From contig NZ_JAVRHX010000003.1 of NCBI RefSeq assembly GCF_031846345.1, forward strand, positions 310,001-374,000: a stretch of DNA of 64,000 nucleotides. Reading direction: 5' to 3'. Shown here in pieces: positions 17,315-25,388 of this stretch. The notes below the pieces were generated by a model. It did not search any database. It was given only the letters and a program-made list of their open reading frames with translations, and had not been told where the DNA came from. The DNA comes from Glaciecola petra. Lineage in GTDB: Bacteria; Pseudomonadota; Gammaproteobacteria; Enterobacterales; Alteromonadaceae. Each line of letters opens with the position of its first letter. Positions within the stretch are counted from its first letter, which is position 1. The position numbers were made by a program, and so were the translations under genes.

Positions 17315-19174
17315 TTAATCTACCCAACTAGACTCATCTACCACTACTTCGATATTAGGGTCAACTGGCTCAGGGTTAAGGTCAGTGCTTTGTAGGTCCA
17401 TAGTTTCATTACCCCAATGAGTGCCCTGTAAACCCATGATTTCGTTACCCCAATGAGTACCAAGTAAACCCATCACTTCGTTACCCCAATGGGTACCTTG
17501 TAAACCCATGGTCTCGTTACCCCAATGAGTACCTTGTAAACCCATCACTTCATTGCCCCAATGAGTACCTTGCAAATTCATTGCTTCGTTGCCCCAGTGG
17601 CTTGCTTGCAGACCCATGGTTTCGTTACCCCAGTGAGTGCCTTGTAGTCCCATAGACTCATTACCCCAATGAGTCCCTTCAACAAACACTTTGCCATTAC
17701 CAAGGTCAATGTAAAATTCGCCATCATCATCGACTCTAGCTGGACCTGCAAAGTGTTGCGTGCCTAATAAGTCCTGATGAATATCCAAGCCGTTGTTGGC
17801 GCATCCGGTCGCGTCACTCATTACAGCCTTGTACGCATCCACCATTCCTGCTCCTTGCGCAAATGGGCTGTAAGTCATCATTTCGCCATCATGTGCTAAT
17901 TGAGCTGAGCTGATAATACGACATTTGACATCGTCTGCTGAGAGATACGGGTTTTCTGACAATACCAGTGCCGCAATACCTGACACCAAAGCAGCCGCTT
18001 GTGATGTGCCCGATACTACCGAGTAATTCTCACCCCATAAGCTTTTGCGCAATAGTTTCACAAGGAATCGCTCATCCATTTTAGTCTCTATTCCTGTTCC
18101 ATATGCAACTACTTCCGGTTTGATAAACCCTTCAATAGTTGGCCCTTTTGCTGAGAACGACGCAATACGGTCATCTGTATAATCAAGTGGTGTATCGTTG
18201 TCGGATGCGGCTCCAACAGTCAAGGCATATGGGTTATTCCCAGGTACTGTGATACCCATTTCTTTGCCGTTATTTCCTGCTGAAACAACAACTACGACAC
18301 CTGCATCCCATAAGCGCATTACTGCTTGGTTAATTGGGTCTTGCCAATAGTGGCTAACCGCATCAGCTCCTAAAGACATATTTACAACCCGGATTTTATA
18401 TCTATATCTATTCTCGAATACCCAGTTCAATGCGTCTAAAACCTTTGAATAACTTGACTCACCGTTTTGGTCAAACGCTTTTACAGGTAGTATTGTCACG
18501 TCTGGTGCAATGCCATTATGTGTCCCCTTACGGTCGATAATACTGCTCCCAATAATTCCTGCTACGTGAGTACCATGACCATTTTTGTCATCGTTCCAAC
18601 GGAAATTTTTACGACCACGCATAGCGTCGTATTTTACAGGAATACGCGGACGTGAAGCGCTGTCTCTGAATAGGAAGCGGCCGATAGCCCCCCCAAGGTT
18701 AGCACTACTATCGATAACAGCAACCGTTATACCGCGGCCTTTAATACCCATCTCATGCAAAGATTTGGCGTTTGATTGTTCAACGATATCGTTATTAATC
18801 ACAAACTCTTTTAAGAGTTTCTTTGTCTGGCCTTTGTTTAAAATACTATTATTCATTGTCATCACAGTGCGGTCATCTTGTACAGTGACACTGCCGAGTG
18901 CTCTTATTTTTTCAGCCTGACTAGGAGTTAACATCGCACTCACAGCGTTGATGATGGGAAATTCTCGGCTTACGTCACCCCCTACTTGCGTAACGACTTT
19001 ATTTAATCGTTGAGCGCTTGAACCTTGCAAAATGTATGATTTTGTTTCAATCTCATTGCCCCAATGGTTTTCTGCTTCCTGCTCAGGTCCTATGTGACCT
19101 TTGCTGGCAAAGTATATCGCTCCGCCAATAAAGCTTATCAAGAGAACGATAAGGGTGTTATTAAAAGCTTTCAT
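17315..19174 (-). CDS. Subtilisin-like serine protease with eight C-terminal HWGNE repeats
   Basis: This S8-family protease has a signal peptide (residues 5-23), an I9-like propeptide, and a catalytic domain with Asp155 (AVIDSSAN), His200 (NGHGTHVAG) and Ser391 (SGTSQAA). All three residues are intact. The C-terminus holds eight tandem 12-residue repeats of the type GTHWGNExMGLQ, then an acidic end. One more HWGNE copy is at residues 37-41, just after the signal peptide. Translation probably starts at the ATG at 19174, preceded by AGAGG, and not at an upstream GTG (19207). The function of the repeats is not known to me. Confidence 0.85.
   Translation of the reverse strand: MKAFNNTLIVLLISFIGGAIYFASKGHIGPEQEAENHWGNEIETKSYILQGSSAQRLNKVVTQVGGDVSREFPIINAVSAMLTPSQAEKIRALGSVTVQDDRTVMTMNNSILNKGQTKKLLKEFVINNDIVEQSNAKSLHEMGIKGRGITVAVIDSSANLGGAIGRFLFRDSASRPRIPVKYDAMRGRKNFRWNDDKNGHGTHVAGIIGSSIIDRKGTHNGIAPDVTILPVKAFDQNGESSYSKVLDALNWVFENRYRYKIRVVNMSLGADAVSHYWQDPINQAVMRLWDAGVVVVVSAGNNGKEMGITVPGNNPYALTVGAASDNDTPLDYTDDRIASFSAKGPTIEGFIKPEVVAYGTGIETKMDERFLVKLLRKSLWGENYSVVSGTSQAAALVSGIAALVLSENPYLSADDVKCRIISSAQLAHDGEMMTYSPFAQGAGMVDAYKAVMSDATGCANNGLDIHQDLLGTQHFAGPARVDDDGEFYIDLGNGKVFVEGTHWGNESMGLQGTHWGNETMGLQASHWGNEAMNLQGTHWGNEVMGLQGTHWGNETMGLQGTHWGNEVMGLLGTHWGNEIMGLQGTHWGNETMDLQSTDLNPEPVDPNIEVVVDESSWVD
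17390..17677 (-). repeat. Eight tandem 36-bp repeats (HWGNE units)
   Basis: Eight units of 36 bp, each encoding a THWGNE or SHWGNE core followed by a hydrophobic xMGLQ segment. Third-position differences show the array is not brand new, but the protein sequence is kept. Confidence 0.92.
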
Positions 19175-19586
19175 TTTACTACCTCTGAATGTAAGCACAG
19201 TGAGCACTTTACTGCGAATGTATCCAACTAAAGCACCAACTGTGCCAACATTCTTATTTTTTTATCTTATTGTTTTTTATGGATATTTTTTTGATTAATT
19301 TAAAATTAAAAAATGAACAAAGAATTGAACAGCTTAAATAAATAATTGAACTCCATTTCTTTAAATTGATTAAATAAATGAACAAGTAGCGATATTAATG
19401 AATAGCACGCTAATTGCGTGACTGCAGAATATAAAATATATGTTAATTAAGGGTCATTGAATGTTCAGTTAAATATTAATTGACCGATATTAGAAATGGG
19501 ATGTCAGGCAGCCATTTAATGCTTGGTTGTCATCACAACAAATACAGGAACCGGATCTATTTCAAATCTATATTGTAAAGGTTGTT
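19175..19586. other. Divergent intergenic region with an inverted repeat
   Basis: These AT-rich bases separate the subtilase from the divergent GspC-like gene. They hold a perfect CACGC-TAATT-GCGTG inverted repeat (19406-19420), a possible operator, and several direct repeats of AAATGAACAA type. No ORF is convincing. The reading frame of the next gene is open from a TTG at 19527. Confidence 0.5.
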
Positions 19587-20423
19587 ATGCAGAGCAAACG
19601 TGTTCAAATATTAATTCTGTTGCTAATAATTAGCGTTATATATTCACTTTTAAGTGTTTTTTTAGTTAATGACCAAACTGACAAAAATTCATTTAGAGAG
19701 AGTGTTAGCTCAGAAGATAGAAAACCCATAAAAGATGATGGGAATCATTTGAATGGCGCAGACATGCTGACTAAAAAAAACACCCAGAAACTAAACTCAA
19801 TTTCTGAACAACCAACAACCATTAATACTGAACTTGAACTTCCAAAACAATTTTTATTGGTGGGTACTCGATTAAAGACTGATTCAAACACTGAGCAAAG
19901 TATGGTTTTGTTGTCTTACGTAGGTGATTTGCATCAATACTTTGAAAATGATTTCTTGTTGAATACCGATATGCAGCTCGCAATGGTGTATGAAAGCAAA
20001 ATAGATATTAGTTTCAAAGACCGTATTTTTACTATTGCTTTGAGCCCCCCAAATTTGTTAGCGCCTGATTTCAGAGAGGCGGAAAAATCTTATTCAGACT
20101 TTTTAGAAATGACCCCAGAGGAAATAGGCAGTCGCCCTCGAATACTTGAACATTTAATTATATTAACGCCTACTCCCTATATTGCCGATGGTCAGCTTAT
20201 TTACCCAGGTTTAAATCCAGCGCTTTTTCAACAAGCGGGTTTTAAAGAAGATGATGTTTTAAAAACAATCAATGGTAAAAGTGTGACTATTGAGGCTGAG
20301 TTAGATGACATAAAAAAAGAGATGCTAAATGCCAGTACACTCGTATTTGAAGTGATGCGGAAAGGCCGAATGATCACACTCTATTTGGATATCCCCTCTG
20401 AAGCGTTGGAGATTAAACGCTAA
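19587..20423 (+). CDS. Orphan GspC-like protein with PDZ domain
   Basis: The protein has a short cytoplasmic start, one membrane helix (residues 6-27 from this start), a Ser/Asn/Lys-rich periplasmic linker, a GspC-like homology region around 85-150 and a C-terminal PDZ domain. The PDZ part reads LIYPGLNPALFQQAGFKEDDVLKTINGKSV, very like the C-terminus of type II secretion GspC. No other gsp gene is adjacent. The ATG at 19587 has AAAGG five bases upstream and places the helix at the N-terminus; an in-frame TTG at 19527 is possible. A role with the divergent protease is only inferred. Confidence 0.6.
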   Translation: MQSKRVQILILLLIISVIYSLLSVFLVNDQTDKNSFRESVSSEDRKPIKDDGNHLNGADMLTKKNTQKLNSISEQPTTINTELELPKQFLLVGTRLKTDSNTEQSMVLLSYVGDLHQYFENDFLLNTDMQLAMVYESKIDISFKDRIFTIALSPPNLLAPDFREAEKSYSDFLEMTPEEIGSRPRILEHLIILTPTPYIADGQLIYPGLNPALFQQAGFKEDDVLKTINGKSVTIEAELDDIKKEMLNASTLVFEVMRKGRMITLYLDIPSEALEIKR

Positions 20424-20439
20424 GGCAGTCTTTTGACAT

Positions 20440-20477
20440 AAAAAAACCGAGCTAGATCCTGAAATCTAACCCGGTTT
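20440..20477 (-). terminator. Terminator of the spondin gene pair
   Basis: A 14-bp imperfect stem (20444-20457 with 20464-20477) is followed on the minus strand by seven T. It also lies 16 bases past the GspC-like gene on the other strand, so it may serve both. Confidence 0.75.
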
Positions 20478-20508
20478 ACATTGCCCAAACACTCATCACA
20501 GGCAAAAA

Positions 20509-21369
20509 CTAGCGAGTTCGAGTGATAACAATTCTAGCCGTTGGGTTATCAAACTTATCACTTTGATTTAAGACTGAAGTAGATAGGCCTTCTAAGCTTG
20601 AATCATTTGCATTAGCAGACGTAACAACACCAGCATGAATGCGTACTGCATTAACTAGGTCGTCTCGTGCAGCATCAAAGCCAGCAGCATCACCGCCACC
20701 GCCTGCTGCACTAGCTGCTGGACCAGGCATTGTAGCAGCGGTCTCGGTGTTTGCTTCAGTGCCGGAGTCCCATGCTGGAGCAATGAAGGACATACTTGCA
20801 CCAACTTCCATATTGCTTATATCTTTGCTATTGATGCCAGCAAAGGCGTCATTGGTGTCAACTAACATGGTAGCCACTGATAGACGCACATTGTCTAGGT
20901 CGAGTTCAGGTACTAATACCGTTACTACCTGTGTAGTCTGGCCCGGTCCATTAATACCTGAACTTGGTTGTGCATCCAAAAACTGAATGGCGTCTTGAGC
21001 TTCGCTAATCAACATCATAGGCGAGCCTCCTTCTGCTAAGTTTTCAAGTCCCAAGGAAGCGGGAGTGCCCGACATAAAGGCGTTATATCCGGGTTCATGC
21101 ACAATGATGGCAGACGGTGCCATTGGCTGGCCATGGGTTAAATTGGTCACCGTGACATTAAAAGCACCAAAGCCACCACTCGGACCTTGTGGGCCCTGTG
21201 CACCTTGACTACCATCGTCTCCATCACCCCCTTGCGGACCCGCAGGCCCAGCAGGACCTTGTATACCCTGTGGACCTGTTGCTCCGTCTTCACCATCATC
21301 GCCACTACAGGCACTGAGTATTACAGCAATAACTGCCACGCTTAATATTTTTAAGGTTGAATTTTTCAT
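20509..21369 (-). CDS. Lipoprotein with collagen-like segment and spondin-type domain
   Basis: A lipoprotein signal peptide ends in LSAC (Cys21). Residues 25-65 are collagen-like Gly-X-Y triplets (GPQGIQGPAGPAGPQ and similar). The rest resembles the bacterial spondin_N domain (FNVTVTNLTHGQPMAPSAIIVHEPG near its start). A Gly/Ala-rich loop lies near residue 220. It is probably an outer-membrane or surface lipoprotein; its role is unknown. It follows the next spondin gene by 14 bases on the same strand, and both share the domain, so they form an operon. Confidence 0.8.
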   Translation of the reverse strand: MKNSTLKILSVAVIAVILSACSGDDGEDGATGPQGIQGPAGPAGPQGGDGDDGSQGAQGPQGPSGGFGAFNVTVTNLTHGQPMAPSAIIVHEPGYNAFMSGTPASLGLENLAEGGSPMMLISEAQDAIQFLDAQPSSGINGPGQTTQVVTVLVPELDLDNVRLSVATMLVDTNDAFAGINSKDISNMEVGASMSFIAPAWDSGTEANTETAATMPGPAASAAGGGGDAAGFDAARDDLVNAVRIHAGVVTSANANDSSLEGLSTSVLNQSDKFDNPTARIVITRTR

Positions 21370-21383
21370 AGGACTCTCCTAGC

Positions 21384-22229
21384 TTATGATGCAGGAACAA
21401 CAATAGTCACTTTAGCGACCGGGTTTAACCATCTATGCACAGTTGAGTCTAAATCGCTTGCACCAGCGGTAGCGGAAGTATCGCCTAGTGTATTACGATG
21501 AATATGCACAGGCCCATCAGTACCATCAACGACTTCGGTTGCTGAACCTAAGGCAGTGCCGTCTTGATCAAAGCCTACTTGAACTGCCACACCCATACCA
21601 CCTGTGCCCATACTCGGTGCAATTGGATCCGCACCAGCGCCTGCAACACCTGGTAGAGCATAACCACCCAGTGCACCACCCCCAACAGCAGTTATATCAG
21701 TGCGTGTACTGTTTAACTCGTCATTTAATTCAGTCCCCGCATCGTACGCATTCAAATAGTAAGTGTAAGTCCCAGGCTCTGTTGGGATTTCGATACTATC
21801 TAAGCCCACAAAAGCATCGTTGGTGGGAATCAACATCGACGCAATAGATAAGTATGGTTTATCCATAGTGTCGAAAGGATAAGAGACTGTGCTAGCTGGC
21901 GCTGCCAATCCACCAAACCTATGCCAAGTATTATTACCATTATCTGTATCGGTTGGTCCCAGTAAGGCCTCAAAATTTTGCCCTGACGATGCTGCATTCT
22001 GTGCATCATCTATTACACCTGCTTCAGCTAGCCATGCTAATGCTGACGAAGCCGTTTGACCCACTTCAAATACATCAACATCAGCGTTATGTGCAACTAC
22101 CAAACGAGGAGTAAAATAATTGGCTTGAGTTAAATTAGTTACGCTAATTTGTAGTTCAACAGCCTGAGATGCTGAAGTTGCAGCGAGGGTTAATAACGTG
22201 GCAGCCGCCACTTTAGTAAATTTCATCAT
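21384..22229 (-). CDS. Secreted spondin-domain protein
   Basis: A Sec signal peptide (residues 1-23, ending ASQAVE) precedes a single spondin_N-like domain starting LQISVTNLTQANYFTPRLVVAHNA. The domain has the same layout as in the downstream lipoprotein: conserved TNLT, ASMLIPTNDAFVGL and YDAGTELNDE blocks. The protein is periplasmic or secreted. Tandem duplication followed by gain of a lipobox and collagen stalk would explain the pair. Confidence 0.78.
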   Translation of the reverse strand: MMKFTKVAAATLLTLAATSASQAVELQISVTNLTQANYFTPRLVVAHNADVDVFEVGQTASSALAWLAEAGVIDDAQNAASSGQNFEALLGPTDTDNGNNTWHRFGGLAAPASTVSYPFDTMDKPYLSIASMLIPTNDAFVGLDSIEIPTEPGTYTYYLNAYDAGTELNDELNSTRTDITAVGGGALGGYALPGVAGAGADPIAPSMGTGGMGVAVQVGFDQDGTALGSATEVVDGTDGPVHIHRNTLGDTSATAGASDLDSTVHRWLNPVAKVTIVVPAS

Positions 22230-22394
22230 AGTTTCTCTCTGATCATATTGGTTTAATGCGAGTGCTAACTAAACTAGTTACCACTCGCTGTGAATGACTG
22301 AGAGGAATACTAAATGGGACTTATAACTAAAGTGTCACAAGCGTTTAACAAAATAACGACCATTTGATGTCGATTTTTAATTTGCTGGCATCAT

Positions 22395-22856
22395 TCAGAC
22401 CTTATAGTCATTGCCATCGGGTGTGGTAAATTCACGCGTGCAAGGGAATTCAATTTGAACATCGCTAATTCCTGCTAATGTTTGTATTTCGCGTCGCGTA
22501 TCCCGATTGAATATTAGTTCAACGTGCAAATTATCTTCTTGTAACAAAATAGAACAAGGTGATTCTTTACTGCCATTAAAAGCAACAAATTGACGTGGAT
22601 GCTCAAACCCACAATGACTACCGTCGTCAAAAAATGCCATAATGTGGCGATAATAAACAAGGTATTGCTTTACTTCTTTGTGGGAGCGTTGTTGCAAAGG
22701 AAATCTAGCGTCAAGCATTTGAAACACAGCCGATTGATTTTCAAATATATCAAAGGCACTATGCCACTTTTCATCGGCCATGGCTAAGACATGCGTACTT
22801 GTAAAATTTAATTCTTGAGATTGTATAGTTGCTACTTTCAATGCTGGCATGTTCAT
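22395..22856 (-). CDS. Small protein resembling the beta-rich domain of malate synthase G
   Basis: The 153-residue protein has no signal peptide. The segment LDARFPLQQRSHKEVKQY, then DGSHCGFEHPRQFVAFNG and SPCSILLQEDNLHVELIF, resembles, from memory, the inserted small domain of malate synthase G (which has DPAQFVGY and LHIE). The TIM-barrel catalytic part is absent, so it cannot be an active malate synthase. GGAG precedes the start and the frame is intact, which argues against a decaying remnant. The function is unknown and the homology should be treated as provisional. Confidence 0.5.
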   Translation of the reverse strand: MNMPALKVATIQSQELNFTSTHVLAMADEKWHSAFDIFENQSAVFQMLDARFPLQQRSHKEVKQYLVYYRHIMAFFDDGSHCGFEHPRQFVAFNGSKESPCSILLQEDNLHVELIFNRDTRREIQTLAGISDVQIEFPCTREFTTPDGNDYKV

Positions 22857-23176
22857 AATAATTCTCCACTATCTCTATGTTGTATATCAATACTTGACTA
22901 GATTATTTAATAAGCTTTTTTATTTCAGTCTTGTTCATGAAAGGCACTTAACAGAAATAAAATCCCTTACCGATTAACTGAAATTAATTCTAGCTTAATA
23001 ACATGAAGAATTTCACAATAAGAATTTTACATAGTAAATTTTACAAAAAGCGAGGGCACTAAAAGCTTTCATGTATGGCGATAGAGAAGCTGTATCTTCT
23101 CTGTAAGGAAGGTATTGAAACAAAAAAGGCGCTGATTTTACAACCAGCGCCTTTTGTTAACTACCGAAAGAATCGC
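22857..23176. other. Intergenic region downstream of the S10 operon
   Basis: These 320 bases contain the S10 operon terminator at their right end and otherwise AT-rich sequence that must include the promoter of the small MSG-like gene. There is no trace of rplN. Confidence 0.6.
23121..23154 (-). terminator. Terminator of the S10 operon
   Basis: AAAGGCGCTG (23125-23134) pairs perfectly with CAGCGCCTTT (23145-23154) around a 10-base loop, and a T run follows on the minus strand. It lies 23 bases after the rpsQ stop codon. Confidence 0.88.
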
Positions 23177-23434
23177 TTAAAGCGCTGCTTTCTCAAGTAC
23201 GTCTACAAGCATCCAAGTCTTAGACTTAGACAAAGGACGACATTCAGTTACAGAAACTAAATCGCCCTCTTGGCAAACGTTTGCTTCGTCGTGAGCGTGT
23301 AATTTAGTAGAACGTTTGATAAATTTCCCATAAATTGGGTGCTTAACCGTTCTCTCAATCATAACAGTAATGGTTTTATCCATTTTGTTACTTACCACAC
23401 GACCTTGGACTGTACGAATTGCTTTTTCAGACAT
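23177..23434 (-). CDS. rpsQ: 30S ribosomal protein S17
   Basis: S17 is a primary 16S rRNA-binding protein of the small subunit. The 85-residue sequence has the typical RTVQGRVVSNKMDKTITVMIERTVKHP start and HAHDE. It is the last gene of the operon here and is followed by a strong terminator, whereas in most gammaproteobacteria rplN and the spc genes come next. Confidence 0.98.
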   Translation of the reverse strand: MSEKAIRTVQGRVVSNKMDKTITVMIERTVKHPIYGKFIKRSTKLHAHDEANVCQEGDLVSVTECRPLSKSKTWMLVDVLEKAAL

Positions 23435-23435
23435 C

Positions 23436-23627
23436 TTATTCTCCAGCTTTCTGCGTCATAATGGTTTTTACACGTGCGATGCTACGACGTACTGTTTTAA
23501 GTTGGTCAGTTTGTTGGAGTTGACCAGTAGAGTGCTGCATACGCAAATTAAACTGCTCACGAAGCAAGCTAGTTAACTCAGTATTCAACTCTTCTACACT
23601 TTTCTCTCTCAGTTCAGTCGTATTCAT
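23436..23627 (-). CDS. rpmC: 50S ribosomal protein L29
   Basis: L29 sits beside the polypeptide exit tunnel. The 63-residue protein has the family start ELREKSVEELNTEL and the LREQFNLRMQ helix. Its ATG overlaps the stop codon of rplP by one base, and rpsQ follows after one base, which indicates tight translational coupling. Confidence 0.98.
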   Translation of the reverse strand: MNTTELREKSVEELNTELTSLLREQFNLRMQHSTGQLQQTDQLKTVRRSIARVKTIMTQKAGE

Positions 23628-24040
23628 TACATCACCGTCCGAGTTACAAAGGTTGTTTTAAATGGCAATTTAGCAGCTGCTAAAGCAAAAGCTTCACGCG
23701 CTAATTCCTCAGGCACACCTTCCATCTCGTATAAAACGCGACCAGGCTGGATTTGGCATACCCAATATTCCACATTACCCTTACCTTTACCTTGACGAAC
23801 TTCAAGAGGCTTTTGAGTAATTGGCTTATCAGGAAACACGCGGATCCAGATTTTACCTTGACGTTTTACATGACGAGTCATGGCACGACGTGCGGCTTCG
23901 ATTTGGCGAGCAGTCATACGACCACGACCAATCGATTTAAGGCCATAGGTGCCGAAACTTACTTTACCACCGGCAATAGCAAGTCCACGGTTACGACCTT
24001 TATGCATTTTACGAAATTTCGTACGCTTTGGTTGTAACAT
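23627..24040 (-). CDS. rplP: 50S ribosomal protein L16
   Basis: L16 helps form the aminoacyl-tRNA site of the large subunit. The 137-residue protein begins MLQPKRTKFRKMHKGRNRG and contains the conserved GRMTARQIEAARRA and GKGKGNVEYWV blocks. The gene starts three bases after the rpsC stop codon. Confidence 0.98.
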   Translation of the reverse strand: MLQPKRTKFRKMHKGRNRGLAIAGGKVSFGTYGLKSIGRGRMTARQIEAARRAMTRHVKRQGKIWIRVFPDKPITQKPLEVRQGKGKGNVEYWVCQIQPGRVLYEMEGVPEELAREAFALAAAKLPFKTTFVTRTVM

Positions 24041-24042
24041 GA

Positions 24043-24744
24043 TTAGCCCTCTCGCTTAGCGTTACGGCCTTTCTTCTTAGGTGCTGGTGCTGGTTGTTCT
24101 TGCGTAGTTGGCAAGCCACCCAACACTTCACCTTTGAAGATCCAAACCTTAACACCAATAATTCCATATTGCGTTAAAGCTTCAGATGTTGCGTAATCAA
24201 TGTCAGCACGGAAAGTGTGCAAAGGTACACGACCTTCACGATACCACTCGCCACGTGCGATTTCAGCACCACCTAAACGACCACTAACTTCTACCTTGAT
24301 ACCTAAAGCGCCTAAGCGCATTGCGTTTTGAACGGCGCGCTTCATAGCACGACGGAACATAACACGACGCTCTAACTGGCTAGAGATTGAATCCCCAACA
24401 AGCTGTGCATCTAATTCAGGTTTACGAACTTCGGCAATATTGACTTGAGCTTGCACGCCGGCTAGCTTAGTAATGTGATTACGCAATTTCTCTACGTCTT
24501 CACCTTTTTTACCGATTACAACACCAGGTCGGGCAGTGTGTACAGTTACACGTATGCTTTTTGCTGGACGTTCGATCACGATTTTCGAAAGTGATGCATT
24601 CTTAAGTTCTTTTGTCAGATACTGACGAACTTGATGGTCACTATATAAATTGTCGGCATACTCTGCTGTATTAGCGTACCAGGTTGATGTCCATGGTTTG
24701 CTGATACCCAGGCGTATACCGGTAGGATGAACCTTCTGTCCCAT
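24043..24744 (-). CDS. rpsC: 30S ribosomal protein S3
   Basis: S3 forms part of the mRNA entry channel. The 233-residue protein begins MGQKVHPTGIRLGI. It has a KH domain with VVIGKKGEDVEKL, a C-terminal domain with VSGRLGGAEIARGEWY and a short basic tail. Confidence 0.98.
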   Translation of the reverse strand: MGQKVHPTGIRLGISKPWTSTWYANTAEYADNLYSDHQVRQYLTKELKNASLSKIVIERPAKSIRVTVHTARPGVVIGKKGEDVEKLRNHITKLAGVQAQVNIAEVRKPELDAQLVGDSISSQLERRVMFRRAMKRAVQNAMRLGALGIKVEVSGRLGGAEIARGEWYREGRVPLHTFRADIDYATSEALTQYGIIGVKVWIFKGEVLGGLPTTQEQPAPAPKKKGRNAKREG

Positions 24745-24753
24745 TATCTACTC

Positions 24754-25086
24754 CTAGTTATCCGCCACAACCACAGTGATGTGACTGCTACGCTTAAAAA
24801 TACGATCAGCACGGCCTTTAGCTCGTGTCTTAATACGCTTCATAGTTGGGCCTTCATCAACAAAAACTTTTGATACTGACAATTCATCAATATCTGCGCC
24901 TTCGTTGTTTTCGGCATTAGCGATGGCTGATTCAAGAACTTTCTTGACTAGCGCAGCGCTTTTCTTCGGGCTGTAAGATAACACTTCAAGTGCTTTCTCA
25001 ACATGTAACCCGCGGATTTGATCTGCTACCAAACGTGCTTTTTGAGCCGACGTACGAGCATGACGATGTTTAGCTAGTGCTTCCAT
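24754..25086 (-). CDS. rplV: 50S ribosomal protein L22
   Basis: L22 lines the exit tunnel. The 110-residue protein has the usual start with HRHARTSAQKARLVADQIRG and the C-terminal loop FVDEGPTMKRIKTRAKGRA, whose hairpin reaches into the tunnel. Confidence 0.98.
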   Translation of the reverse strand: MEALAKHRHARTSAQKARLVADQIRGLHVEKALEVLSYSPKKSAALVKKVLESAIANAENNEGADIDELSVSKVFVDEGPTMKRIKTRAKGRADRIFKRSSHITVVVADN

Positions 25087-25097
25087 TTTCAGTCTCC

Positions 25098-25373
25098 TTA
25101 ACGTTTGGCTTTCTTATCTGCGACATGGCCGCGATAAGTGCGCGTTGGAGCAAATTCGCCCAACTTATGGCCAACCATTTCGTCACTGACATAAACAGGA
25201 ACGTGCTGGCGACCGTTATGGACTGCAATGGTTAACCCAATCATATCTGGGATAATCATAGAACGACGTGACCAAGTCTTAATTGGTTTTTTGTCGCCTT
25301 TTTCCACTGCAGCTTCTACCTTCTTCAGCAAGTGGAGGTCAATAAAAGGACCTTTCTTGAGAGAACGTGGCAT
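25098..25373 (-). CDS. rpsS: 30S ribosomal protein S19
   Basis: S19 binds 16S rRNA in the head of the small subunit together with S13. The 91-residue protein begins MPRSLKKGPFIDLHLLKKVE and contains HNGRQHVPVYVSDEMVGHKLGEF-type conserved sequence (in two parts), ending in RGHVADKKAKR. Confidence 0.98.
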   Translation of the reverse strand: MPRSLKKGPFIDLHLLKKVEAAVEKGDKKPIKTWSRRSMIIPDMIGLTIAVHNGRQHVPVYVSDEMVGHKLGEFAPTRTYRGHVADKKAKR

Positions 25374-25388
25374 GGTGAATCCTCGCTT

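Noticed and set aside
17390..17677. Regular 36-bp repeats as a CRISPR array
   Set aside because: The repeats are contiguous without spacers, are in frame and code for a conserved peptide.
19406..19420. CACGC-TAATT-GCGTG as a terminator
   Set aside because: It is 5 bp long without a T run and lies between divergent genes; a binding site is more likely.
22395..22856. A degraded malate synthase pseudogene
   Set aside because: The frame is intact, a ribosome binding site is present and no barrel remnants are found downstream; a small intact gene is preferred, with caution.
23075..23260. A short plus-strand frame across the rpsQ terminator
   Set aside because: It runs through the terminator hairpin into the antisense of rpsQ and has no family features.
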